Shown here piece by piece: positions 34,525 to 44,746 of a stretch of 64,000 nucleotides of DNA. Made by a program: the position numbers and the translations under genes. Source of the DNA: Strongylocentrotus droebachiensis. Its lineage: Eukaryota; Echinodermata; Echinoidea; Camarodonta; Strongylocentrotidae. How positions within the stretch are numbered: position 1 is the first letter of the stretch; each line of letters starts with the position of its first letter. The stretch lies in the NCBI GenBank assembly GCA_035222895.1, contig JAVYIG010006806.1:1-64000 (forward strand), read 5' to 3'. Under the pieces are notes generated by a model that had not been told where the DNA came from, did no database searches, and saw only the letters and a program-made list of their open reading frames with translations.

Positions 34525-35147
34525 GCCACGTCATAAGATCCATAGGGTTGGCCATCTGGGGGCCATATGATGTAACAATGGACCCTTTCTGTTCCATCCG
34601 AATATATGAACTTGTACTGACCAGCGAAGAAGAATCGGGGGCTTGTCCAGGCTGCTGCAACAATCCAGATAGATATGACCGATCCAATAATGACCCGTTT
34701 AGGTAGCCGAGGTAGGAGAGGGTGGACTATGGCACGGAAGCGGTCAACAGTCACAGCCATCAGAGATAGGATACTCGCCACTGCGGACAGATTCGCCACA
34801 AATTTGGCAATCTTGCAGCCGACGAGTCCAAACGGCCAGTTGTCCGTAACGATGTAAGTAAACATGGAGGGCATATCGATCGTCGCGATCATGGTGTCCG
34901 CAACGGCTAGGTTCAGGAGGAAGTAATTCGTCACTGTTCTCATTCTCGGGTTCGTCATGACGATCCAGATGACGATGATGTTGCCGGCACCGGCGATGAT
35001 CATGATGGTGGTCGCAATGATACTCCAACAGATGACGGACTCGACGCTGACCGTATGAGCGGCGCTGAAGTTGAAGGCAAACACTCCTTCGAATCCCGGG
35101 TATGTCTCGATAGGGGCTTCATTTGTCACATTTTGGTAGCTATCCAT
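34525..35147 (-). CDS. First coding exon of a class A GPCR, tachykinin/neuropeptide-receptor-like
   Basis: It probably encodes the N-terminus to extracellular loop 2 of a G-protein-coupled receptor for a neuropeptide (plasma membrane). The start is the first ATG in frame, with A at -3 and G at +4; an in-frame TAG lies upstream at 35277-35279. Seen in the 207 complete codons: N-glycosylation sites NVT (6) and NFS (26); TM1 about 38-63 with GN at 55-56; loop NPRMRTVTNYF (66-76), very like tachykinin receptors; TM2 with LAVAD (D84); WPFG (104-107) and Cys111 opening TM3; DRF (135-137) in place of DRY; TM4 with W161; Cys191 in loop 2, able to bond Cys111. It ends in loop 2 before TM5, at a donor site. 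TM5-7 are not in the window. The ligand cannot be told from this exon; orphan rhodopsin-family receptors are the alternative. No disabling change is seen. Confidence 0.87.
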
Positions 35148-37225
35148 AATGACCGCTTTATCCCTCTTCAGTAATGTCGCGAAATGATCCAAAGACCAAG
35201 CTTCCAATGCAACATGTGATTCAGCGCTCTTCTCACACCACGTAATGAAATCAAACAGCAAAAGAAAGTAGTTTATCTATTCAACTGCATTTTAGACATT
35301 ATTTTTTAGGCCTATCGCATGTTGGAAATGAATTGTAGTTCAATGATCACAATAAACATTTCGTTGTGCCTATATAACTCACCAGTTGTCTCATACAAAA
35401 TTGTAACCTTCCTCCAAATGACATGCCGTCAAATCACATTAAGTATCATCTGTGAGAAACAAATCGAAGAAGAAAATGAAGCTATAACCCTTTGTCAAAG
35501 AAAATCGGCAAGACAACACGTTGTAAAGACTGAATAGAGTTTGTATATATTGCTCGAGTTTAATGAGCGATATTGAAAGATTTAACAAATTTGGCGCCAA
35601 TACGGTTTATTACGGGTTTAGCTTGTACGCTCGACTCGGCGATAACTTCACATCAGCTGAAGATATTCAAATTAACAATCGAACCGTTCAATTATTCAAA
35701 GCTGAAACCGAAGACTAAATCCAGCTCCAAACCAAAAATACTACAACAAAGGGTAAACTCCGCAGAAATGAGAGTGTATGTTTGATTCCTTATCGTATTT
35801 TTCTCCGTTTCAGAACATAGTAAAACAGGGATAATACCCTGGAACCGATCGGGGGGCTTTAGCGTCTATACTCCTCGCTATCTGATTAATACTAGTCCAC
35901 TGGGTAGCGGTGTGTACAGGTTGAGCGCCAGCGACGAATGGAATAAAAAGTTATATGTTCCTCTTTGAACGATGGTCTGCTTGGAGCAATGCATGTACTT
36001 CCCGCTCTAACGTCCCCATCTAGTGTGGCAGAGTTGTTTAAGTTCAAGATCAACTCCTTGTCTCTCTCCCTCGCACTCCCGAACGCTCTCTCATTCGCTC
36101 TCTCCCTCAGGCTCGTCAGGAAAGAGTTGCTCAGTCTATTCACTGCGCATCCATCCAAATATTATTCGTGCTTCTCCTGGTTGGTGATTATAGAGTACAC
36201 GTAAATCTGATGCGGTGGATTAAAAAAGCAACCAAGTGGTTAGCTCCTTATTTCTCGGTCTCTATCTTCCACTTAATAGATTTTGTTTTGCTGCCGCTTG
36301 TTATTGTAGACCTTGCGGATGCATGGGCAGCTGAAAAGACAGAACGGAAAAGGATAAAAGCTTTATTAATTCAGTTTAGTTATCATTAAATGGCCAAATA
36401 GTAAGATATGTGGAATCAATATATCTTAGCGTTTGATGGGACTCTTATTAAACACTCGGCCATACGGTATGGCTGGTTTTCTTTGATCGTGATAAAGAAG
36501 TAAGACAGAACCAAATCAAGAAAACCCCAAAACAGGTATACACCGAGTTTTAAAATATCTTCAAAGACGAATAATTAAGATCATTGATTTAAGTTTTTTA
36601 TGCTTTATCCTTGTACAATCTGAAGCTACATCATTGTAGTTAATAGCTTGTTATTAGCAAGGAATACTAAATGCCATATACATGTAAATATACATGTATA
36701 CACGCGCTACGATGAGGTTCATTAATTTTTTGTTCAAATTGCGGTAATTTTTCTTCTTGAAAATTTATCAAAAAATACGATGATCTCTTTCAAAAACAAA
36801 AGCTGACATTTTGGATAGCCGCTACAGGCATCAAATTCACTAAAAGCTTAGTCTCGTACCCAAATATTATTCTACAAAACCACCCTTATAAAAGAAAGTG
36901 GATAGGTGTATAGGGCATAGGTGAATTGAACCCTGGTATGATAAAATGTTTAAAGGAGGAAATGAAGTTAGAGATCAATGCTGAGTGAAAGGCAACAGGG
37001 ATTAAATTATGGTTGCGATGTGCCGCCCCCAACAAAATATAGGCCTATATAAAAACAAAATTAAAAAAGAAAACAATGGTAATCTTGAACTTAAACAATC
37101 ACGGAGTTTATTTAATGAGCTTTCTTCTTTCTTTATAGTATTATGAAATGTTTAATAATTTACAAAGCAGATGGCTGGCGGTATCGAGAATGATGGAAAT
37201 GGGGAGAAGCGGAGGAAAACGGAGC
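35148..37225. other. Region upstream of the receptor exon; unassigned
   Basis: Includes the presumed 5' UTR or an upstream intron of the receptor gene (no acceptor chosen). A short hairpin GCCATAC-G-GTATGGC lies near 36460-36474. No further exon, repeat family or RNA is recognised. Confidence 0.4.
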
Positions 37226-37239
37226 GGGGGGGGGGGGGG
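37226..37239. repeat. G14 homopolymer
   Basis: Fourteen consecutive G inside a GGAGGAAAACGGAGC context. Confidence 0.95.
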
Positions 37240-37842
37240 ATATAGGGGTAGGACAAAATGAAATTTATCACTGTATTCAAATGATTTTTGTCCAGGCTGT
37301 GATAATATCTGGCACTGAAGAACACTGACATCAAGATTCAGTATAGACTATCAGTTTTATTAGGAAACCTGCGGTTTTGTTGATATTGCTATTGCAACTG
37401 TGCCAATGTAGTTGAGAAATAGACGTGACATATTTTGATTACAGATACCCTTTTGATTTATACTCGCATCCTGTGATTGTTGAATCATAAAGAGCAATGA
37501 TTTTGCTTCAAACATGTGAATTAAAGGGGTAGTAATCTCTGACAATTTTAATAACAGCATTTTTTAATTCTAATGATATTAATAATAATGTACACAAATT
37601 TGATGTCAGATGACGGGCACTGACAATGTACAAATATGACATACAAAACCCAACTTCAAAGTATAATATGACTCTGCGGCACTACTACTTTTTATGTATA
37701 CAAAAACTGAGTACTTGTCTGCATGATTTTGTTCTCCTTTTAGTTCAGAAGTCGACTTTGAGTTGCCCGCCTCAATGTCAACTTATAGGTTGGTATTTAC
37801 AAATTGTCATTTATATTCAATATACGTGTGTTGTTATTGTTA

Positions 37843-37869
37843 TTTTTTTTTTTTTGGGGGGGGGGGGGG
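37843..37869 (+). repeat. T13-G14 homopolymer junction
   Basis: Thirteen T followed directly by fourteen G on the plus strand. Confidence 0.95.
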
Positions 37870-38930
37870 AGGGGGAAGGGAAGATTGAAAATCCCTTTAC
37901 AAGTCCAAAGATCGTAAACAAACATTTATTAAATTTCTGTGTGCAGTCACTGGTACCCTTTAACCAAGCATGCACAGATATGGCCTGAGGTATTATACTC
38001 TTTTGCTCAGGCCCTACTAAATTAAAATGCATCAGCCGTGAGATATCACAACTTATCTCATATCATTGCTATCGCACCCCATATTTCGCAAAAATGTACT
38101 ATGTTTAACATTCCTTTTTTTGTAAGACGGGAAAATGAACCTCAATGTAGTCCGATAGAAGAAAATGGCATGGAACATATTCCCTTGTACTATGTTTATG
38201 GTTTATTATAATTGTAGTACATTTTATTAAGGAATTTTGTAAACAAATAAAACAGTAAAATAGTCAGGGGGCTGTATGATAAACTTTGCAATGGCAATAA
38301 GTTACATACGTATCATATTACAGAGAAAGACAGGTACACAATCATGGCTGCATATTCATCCATTGTCACATAATTGCCATTGTTAAAGAAAGCGTCATGT
38401 CTCGAATTATGATTGTGCTATAGATTAATTTTCTAAAGTGGAATTTTACACACGCTACTGAAAGTAGAAGGATACATATGAATATACATAAATTATAATA
38501 ATACAATTTTGAAAACAAAACGTTGTGTGACTTTGCCAAATGCCACTTGGTCCAATGCCAAAGCGGTGTATCGACAATATTATTAGTTCAATCTGCATAC
38601 CTGCTGAAATCGATATATGTATTTAAAACCGGAGCTACATTTTGCTGTTTCACAATATTTTACAATCAGGGAGAGGAAGTGAGTGCATGGAATGCAAATG
38701 ATCTTTTTTTCTAGACAGACATAAAATGGGTATGGAGTTTGATGTTAGCCTTTAACATTAGGTCGGATATACGTCCATAGTCGATATGTATCGGTGTGAT
38801 AACAATATTAATGCAAACTGCGCTCATGCTAGCACTCATTATCGAGCACCTGTTTCGATTATTAGTGCAATTTACCTCCCATACCATCCAGCTACTGGTA
38901 TGAGCATAATATCCCAAGTCTACCTTATAT
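37870..38930. other. Unassigned; small hairpin at about 37981-38012
   Basis: GGCCTGAG and CTCAGGCC are separated by 15-16 bp and can pair. Otherwise no gene or repeat is recognised. Confidence 0.4.
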
Positions 38931-39250
38931 CTCTCTCCCTCCCCCCCTCTCTCTCTCTCTCTCTCTGATTATACCTTTTTTCCTCAATTTTCCTAGCATT
39001 CGATTATTTCTTGTTCCTGTGATACTTCTTCCCTCTCTATCTCTGTCTCTCTTTCTTTCTCTCTCTCTCTCTTGCACTCGTTTTTATCTCTCTTTTATAG
39101 CACGCATCCTCAATTCTCTTTATCTCATTCTCTCCTCTACCTTTTTTTTCCTGTTTTTTTCTTCTCTGTTATGTACGCTCTTGCCTTCGTCTGTCTTTCT
39201 CTCTCTCTCTACCCCTTCCCTTTATCTTCCTAGCGCAAACGCACGCATTC
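38931..39250 (+). repeat. CT-rich low-complexity block
   Basis: (CT)n at 38945-38967, 39059-39072 and 39199-39211, joined by pyrimidine-rich sequence. Confidence 0.9.
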
Positions 39251-39594
39251 GCCTCTTTCCGCTATCCGCTATCTCTCCATCTCTCAAATTGCTCTTGATT
39301 TCAAATAGATATCCGTGAATTTCCGGGAGGTCTGCATTACTGCGATATTCGGTTGCCGAATTTACTTCGTAATTTCTTTCTGCTCTTTGCTTTTTGATTA
39401 AGATTGTGAAAAACTGATTGATAATGTATTGTGCTGAGAAGGTTGAGTGAAGGTAACCAGTGTTCATGTTCAACATATTCTATTTGCACAATGAATGAGT
39501 TTTCCTCTGGATACAATGTACGAACATGTTTTTCTTCGATTTCTGCTGAATTACGTGCAGTATAAGCTCTCATTCCCAACTCCTTCATCTTATT
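39251..39594. other. Unassigned
   Basis: No feature recognised. Confidence 0.35.
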
Positions 39595-39850
39595 CGCATA
39601 CTTATTTGTTTTCTTTTCTTATTCTTATTCGTATAAGTATCAATATCATAATACTGATTCCTATTCTTATTTGTATCGTTATTCTAAAAATTGAGCTTGT
39701 TATTAGTCTTATTCTTATTCTCATTCTCGTTATTGTTTGTATTCCTATTCTTATTCTTATCTTTCATTTATATTTATTGGTATTAATCTTAATTTTTTTC
39801 TTCATTTTTCTCATTATGCTTATGCTCTTGTTCATATTATTTTTCGTATC
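39595..39850 (+). repeat. Degenerate (TTATTC)n hexanucleotide array
   Basis: Words CTTATT, TTATTC and TCTTAT recur across about 250 bp with many substitutions, for example TTCTTATTCTTATTCG near 39616 and CTTATTCTTATTCTC near 39709. The resulting Ile/Leu-rich open frame (39495-40034) is an artefact of composition. Confidence 0.8.
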
Positions 39851-41540
39851 CCTTTCAATTTCGCATCTCTTCATATATATATCGCTCTCGTCTACCAATA
39901 CCCCCCTCTCTCTCTCCCTATCGCTCCTTTTCCTCTCTCTCATATATAAAGTCAGCATGAACATACCTAGCTCTTTTGCCCCTCCCTTTTCCTTTTCTTA
40001 TATTTCAGGTATAAGCCGTTATTACAATTCTTGATTATTATAGGCCAACGAAAAAGCAGCGTGTGTTTAGGAAGATTGCAGTTTCCATCCACTTGATGCT
40101 GTAGCCTGCTCATAACTGGTATTAATATAGATTCCCTCAGGGAATCATACCAAGGAGAAAAAACGAGAGTTTCATGATCGTTTTAATGAGAGAGTGGTCG
40201 CTATGACACGACTTTTTTTCTCATCAAAGAGCAATTTCGAACGTCCGTCGCGTCCCCGAGCCAACCTTGGCCAGGTAATGCATAAAATCGATACGCAATG
40301 GAACAACTCCGTTTCTCTTAATAAACAGACGATAAAATAATAATGAAAAGTTTCTTTCAAAAACCATATAGTATCTCCGTCGCACTTACACAAAAACAGT
40401 AAGGAATCGGGTCATCGGGATGACTATGATTATGTAAAGAAAAGTATGTTCATTTCGATTTTGATATCAAAATTATTGGAAATGAAATACAATGCGAGTG
40501 ATGGCGATCATTTGTTTGATATTCTGTGGAAGGCCTTTCATTACTTTCATATCATTTAGCACCCCCTCTTTTTTCTCTGTCTGTGTTTCTCCCCCATTCA
40601 TTCTTTTACCATACGTAAAGCGCCGTTGATTGCTTTGGAATCCGAATTAAGCGTATACGTTGCAGTTTATTGGGAGAATGTTCCTAATATCCATAACATA
40701 GATCTCGATCGTTCTGAAAAAAGTAAATATTGGAAGACTGCGACAATTAAATCCTCTAATGAGTAAATATGTTTTATGTACACACAACAAGACAGCATGC
40801 ATTGCAAAGCAATGTCACGCCTTTACTCAAACATAAAGATAACTGTTTGCACTGCCATGGTCCCTATATTACATGAAACGTATAATTAAATCTTCTGTGT
40901 AGTCCAATATAATCAAATCTGCGTGCAATATTTATACTGCATGTTATTTTCAGCAAGAATGAATCAATTTTGTTATCCCTTTGAAGGCTTTGAGGATTCC
41001 AAACCCTCACAATACTGCGTTATTCTTTTGCGCTACAACCCCCACACGGTTTCCGCCACCTTGCAACCCCTTGACCCGCACTCGACGCGACCAAATCTTA
41101 AATTGTGTACTCTGATGTATTGAGATAATGATATACACTGTACAACATTGATTGGTACATTTTTCGCTTTGCGACCCCTCGAATCGTTCTCAGCAAAATC
41201 TTCAATTGGTACAGTTTGTGTACATAGTATACTATTTGCAAGAAGTCTGACTCCATTTGTTTAATTGTATCAATACTACATTATACTTAAGTCACATAGT
41301 GGAACAACCCTCCCGGTGGTCAGTTAATTTTGCAATGCATCTGCATGACCCATACTCGATCATAAGATGGGAAAAGACGTTCACTTCAACAACAATAATC
41401 CCATACAATTATCTTATTTATTGAAAGAGAACTTCAAGTTAAAAAGTAAGAATACCAGTCTAAACAGCTTCTTGATATTAATAGGATTTGAATAAGGAAA
41501 GTGAGAAATAATAATAGGAAAAAGAGATGTAACGAAGAGA
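39851..41540. other. Unassigned intergenic DNA
   Basis: CT patch at 39904-39945. No exon or repeat family recognised. Confidence 0.4.
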
Positions 41541-41551
41541 GGAGGAAAGAA

Positions 41552-41595
<44 letters not shown>

Positions 41596-41600
41596 AGGCT
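41541..41600 (+). repeat. (GA)n microsatellite
   Basis: GAGAGA run at about 41554-41592. Confidence 0.95.
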
Positions 41601-42204
41601 TGAGGGATAGGGGAGGATTATGCAGGGGAAGAAAGAAAGAAAGGAGAGCAAAGAAAATCCTTATCTATGCATATTAGCATTTGTGCCATTAGGTGATGTC
41701 GTCCTAGATTTCAACGAAGGGTTCACTTAAGAAAATATAACACCTCAACGCAAACAAACGTCGCCTTCAATTAAGCATAGATTTACACTTGGCTTAAGGA
41801 GAAATCCACTGCGAAGTCAAAGTGATCGAGTTCGGGTCAAGTCTTGTAGTTATCTGGTGGAGTTCACCAATATTGGAAAAGACATAGTATTACCTGATTG
41901 AGTAAAAAAAAAAATGTTTGCCAGAAAACTGATAGTGAGAGTAATTAACCTGAATGTGGAGGTCTTATCGATCTTTTAGCATTGCTTTACGGTTGAATGT
42001 GACATTAATTGAGAAAATATGTCACTGAAATGATACATCATGATTTACCTGTATTATCATATTACGTGAGATGGCATGATTTCTTTGAGCTTTCATTTAT
42101 TTGAATGTCATGGCGAGGCTGTTCTTTGCCCTCAATAAATGAAGTGACACAAACAAATATGTAGCCAGACACTGCGTCCCACATATGGGTATCTGAAAAG
42201 AAAA
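41601..42204. other. Unassigned
   Basis: No feature recognised. Confidence 0.4.
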
Positions 42205-42306
42205 CGTCGCGAGCGATGACGATCCAATGTTATCTTTAATTAACTGATGTTTAAAACATCGTGAGCGATGATGATCAAATATTATCTTAAACTGATGTTT
42301 AAAGCA
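42205..42306 (+). repeat. Two-copy tandem repeat, about 47-bp period
   Basis: CGCGAGCGATGACGATC...TTATCTTTAATTAACTGATGTTTAAAAC is followed by CGTGAGCGATGATGATC...TTATCTTAAACTGATGTTTAAAGC. Confidence 0.8.
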
Positions 42307-43330
42307 ACCTTGTAAAATATGTATGTAACCTGAAAGATAATATAACATAATACAACATCTAAATATATGGTTGTTTGACGCAGGCTACCGCATTCTTAAC
42401 TTCAACCCTAGACACACTATTCCAAGCCATATAACCCTAAATCAAGTCTTAAACTAAATTGCGACTTGGCCCTATCCGTTTACTTATGACGAACTAAAGC
42501 CCGGAGCAAATGTCGCCAGATCAATTGTTGGATCGGAAAATCTAACTCAAACAAGATAGAACCTTCAAACGATTGGTAACACCTTATTAGTTCCGTATTT
42601 CGCATGCGTAACACAATCGTGAGATTATTTAACGGCTAACACAAGAGGTGAAACACCTACACCTGATCGCTGATCCGTCTGTGCAAACTTCGACACTAGA
42701 TAGCATAGATTAACCAAGATGACTGCTATAATGAAATTTAATATGGAATCGTATCTGCGGTCTAATGAAGAGAGGCGTTTGGAAATGCGAGGAAAATGAC
42801 ACCGAATGACATTGGGTATACACATAAATTGTATAACGGCGAAAACGTGCGACACCGCGATGAGTGCACACGGGTGTGGGGGAAGGCAAGGCGGTGGCCA
42901 CTCTAGAAATTTCCCGAGGTTAACTGCATTATAAGAAGATCTGAAAGGATTCTGGAAGGAAATATTAAAGGTTATTACGGACAGGTAGATCGTAAGGAGA
43001 GCAGAAAATATATTTTGGAAGATAATTACAATAAGAAGAACTAGGACACTGACATCGAGAAGATGAAAGAGATATGTCAAGAAAGGAAAGAAGATTATTA
43101 TTGCATCGACAAGCCAACACAATCATTACAGCACGACTGCAAACACGTACCCTCAACACATACATGCTCGTTATTACGAATAAACATTTGCGGAATCATT
43201 GTTAAAAAAAAGGTGTCAATGTATTTGATTTTTTAAAATTTGGTATCTATAGAGAAATGAGAGTTGTTTGATACATTTTTTTTTTAAACCACAGATCCCC
43301 GAGCCACTGATGTAGGTGTGCCACCGGCAC
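42307..43330. other. Unassigned; hydrophobic open frame on the minus strand
   Basis: A 165-codon minus frame (42625-43122) contains three hydrophobic stretches. It lacks an initiating ATG near its start and shows no family signature, and a TGA directly precedes it. It is not called a gene, but a fragment of a membrane-protein exon cannot be excluded. Confidence 0.3.
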
Positions 43331-43334
43331 TCAC

Positions 43335-43342
43335 AAAATAGA

Positions 43343-43382
<40 letters not shown>

Positions 43383-43436
43383 TATATAAATACATATAGA
43401 GAGATAGAGAGACGGAGAGGGAGAGAGAGAGGGCGT
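43335..43436 (+). repeat. (GA)n microsatellite, interrupted
   Basis: GAGAGA at 43341-43379 and 43400-43432, with TATATAAATACATATA between. Confidence 0.95.
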
Positions 43437-44240
43437 ATATTAGATAAGTCAAAATTGATTGCTTAATCAGAGGAGCATAATTGAAATCACGTTCTCAACC
43501 TACTCAATTGTATATTATCACATTTTTGTTTATAACTCTAATACTTTTTTAAAAAGTAGCTCGTTGCTATTTTTGTATTCTGTTTTGTCTTTTTCCATTA
43601 CAGAAGTCATGGCTGTTGATATAATCGTATAATAATAAACAATAATGATAAAAATGTTTTTTTTATTAAAGAAAAACAACAAAAAGCATATTTACGATTC
43701 TATTGCAAATACCGAATTACTCCATTTACGCGTAATTGATGAGTTTTCTTTGTGTTGTAAAACCAATCAAAAATGAAGGGGGGGGGGAGCAGTCAGTTTA
43801 TCATTGCGTTCACAAATTGATGACGTTCGAAGACTGTACTCGAAAATGCGTTTTCAAAGAGCTAATTGTTTCTTCTGAGAGTCGTTTACTGCACTTCAAA
43901 ATGTAGTCGTGCTAGCAAGCCGCCAATGTGTCAAAACATGGTAGAGGAATATCGAACGACATGTACATGATGTATGACTCTATCATTGAAATCGACAAAC
44001 AAAAATCAATATATATGACTTGAGGCGTAAGCGATGGACGAATACTCACGGTTGTTGGTAACAGAAAAAATATACACGACAAATGTGACTGCTTCTCCTA
44101 TGTACCCCCGTCCTATTATTTTAGAATGTGAAATGGATGCAATTATTCGTGACATATCACGTTGAAAACAAAAAGCGTATAATCAAATGTCAACTGACGA
44201 ATATCATCTAGACCTACAAGCCTCAAAATGTAATTTGATC
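43437..44240. other. Unassigned; G10 at 43778-43787
   Basis: AT-rich, no gene recognised. Confidence 0.4.
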
Positions 44241-44746
44241 ATCTACCTATAGTAATACTGTCAACGTGGTTGAATCTCATACCTCAAGCCGTTATTGACA
44301 TATTGTGATGACAGGGGTAAAACCTCTAATTAAAAAAACACTGACCTCCATGACCTTTGACCGTTGTTCATCGTATATCCTAACCTCTGATTAGGTCCTC
44401 TTCTAATGGTGATACAAACTAATACAATTTTCGAAGCTTCTACTAGTTGTTCTGGAGAGATTGCAATATCTAAGCTGATACCTGTAATTTCAGCCATTAA
44501 CATCTATGATCCACTTACTCCAAAATCAAACCAGACGGTCTGCTTTATGGTGAAACACACTGTCACACGTTTGACGTTCATATATCTAGTACTTCTTGAG
44601 GTATTGCAATAGCAAGGCTACACACTTTTAATTTCAGAAATTACCTCTGTGACTTTTAACATTCTTATTTAAATGTATAATAAGACTGTATTAAATCCTA
44701 CGATGATACATACTATAATTAAGTTTGAGGCTAATACCTCTAATGG
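44241..44746. repeat. Probable diverged repeat interrupted by the LINE
   Basis: TGACCTCCATGACCTTTGACC, CAAAATCAAACCAGACGG and repeated ATACCTCTAAT/ACCTCTAATT words resemble a multi-unit repeat. The LINE 3' end abuts it at 44747. No second copy in this window confirms it. Confidence 0.3.

Noticed and set aside
34744-35028. His/Asp-rich frame overlapping the receptor exon
   Set aside because: It is an alternative frame of the receptor coding sequence.
36455-36485. Hairpin followed by T-rich sequence resembling a bacterial terminator
   Set aside because: Stem of only 7 bp, no gene upstream, and eukaryotic context.
37523-37962. Another TTAA-flanked element (AGGGGTAGTAATC to TACCCT)
   Set aside because: Both ends have TTAA, but the terminal inverted repeat is too weak to support a call.
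39495-40034. 179-codon Ile/Leu-rich open frame
   Set aside because: It is the translation of the degenerate TTATTC hexanucleotide array.
42625-43122. 165-codon hydrophobic open frame on the minus strand, possible membrane-protein exon
   Set aside because: No ATG near the start, preceded by TGA, no class A GPCR signature (no GN, DRY or NPxxY), and AT/CT-rich composition gives hydrophobic residues by chance.
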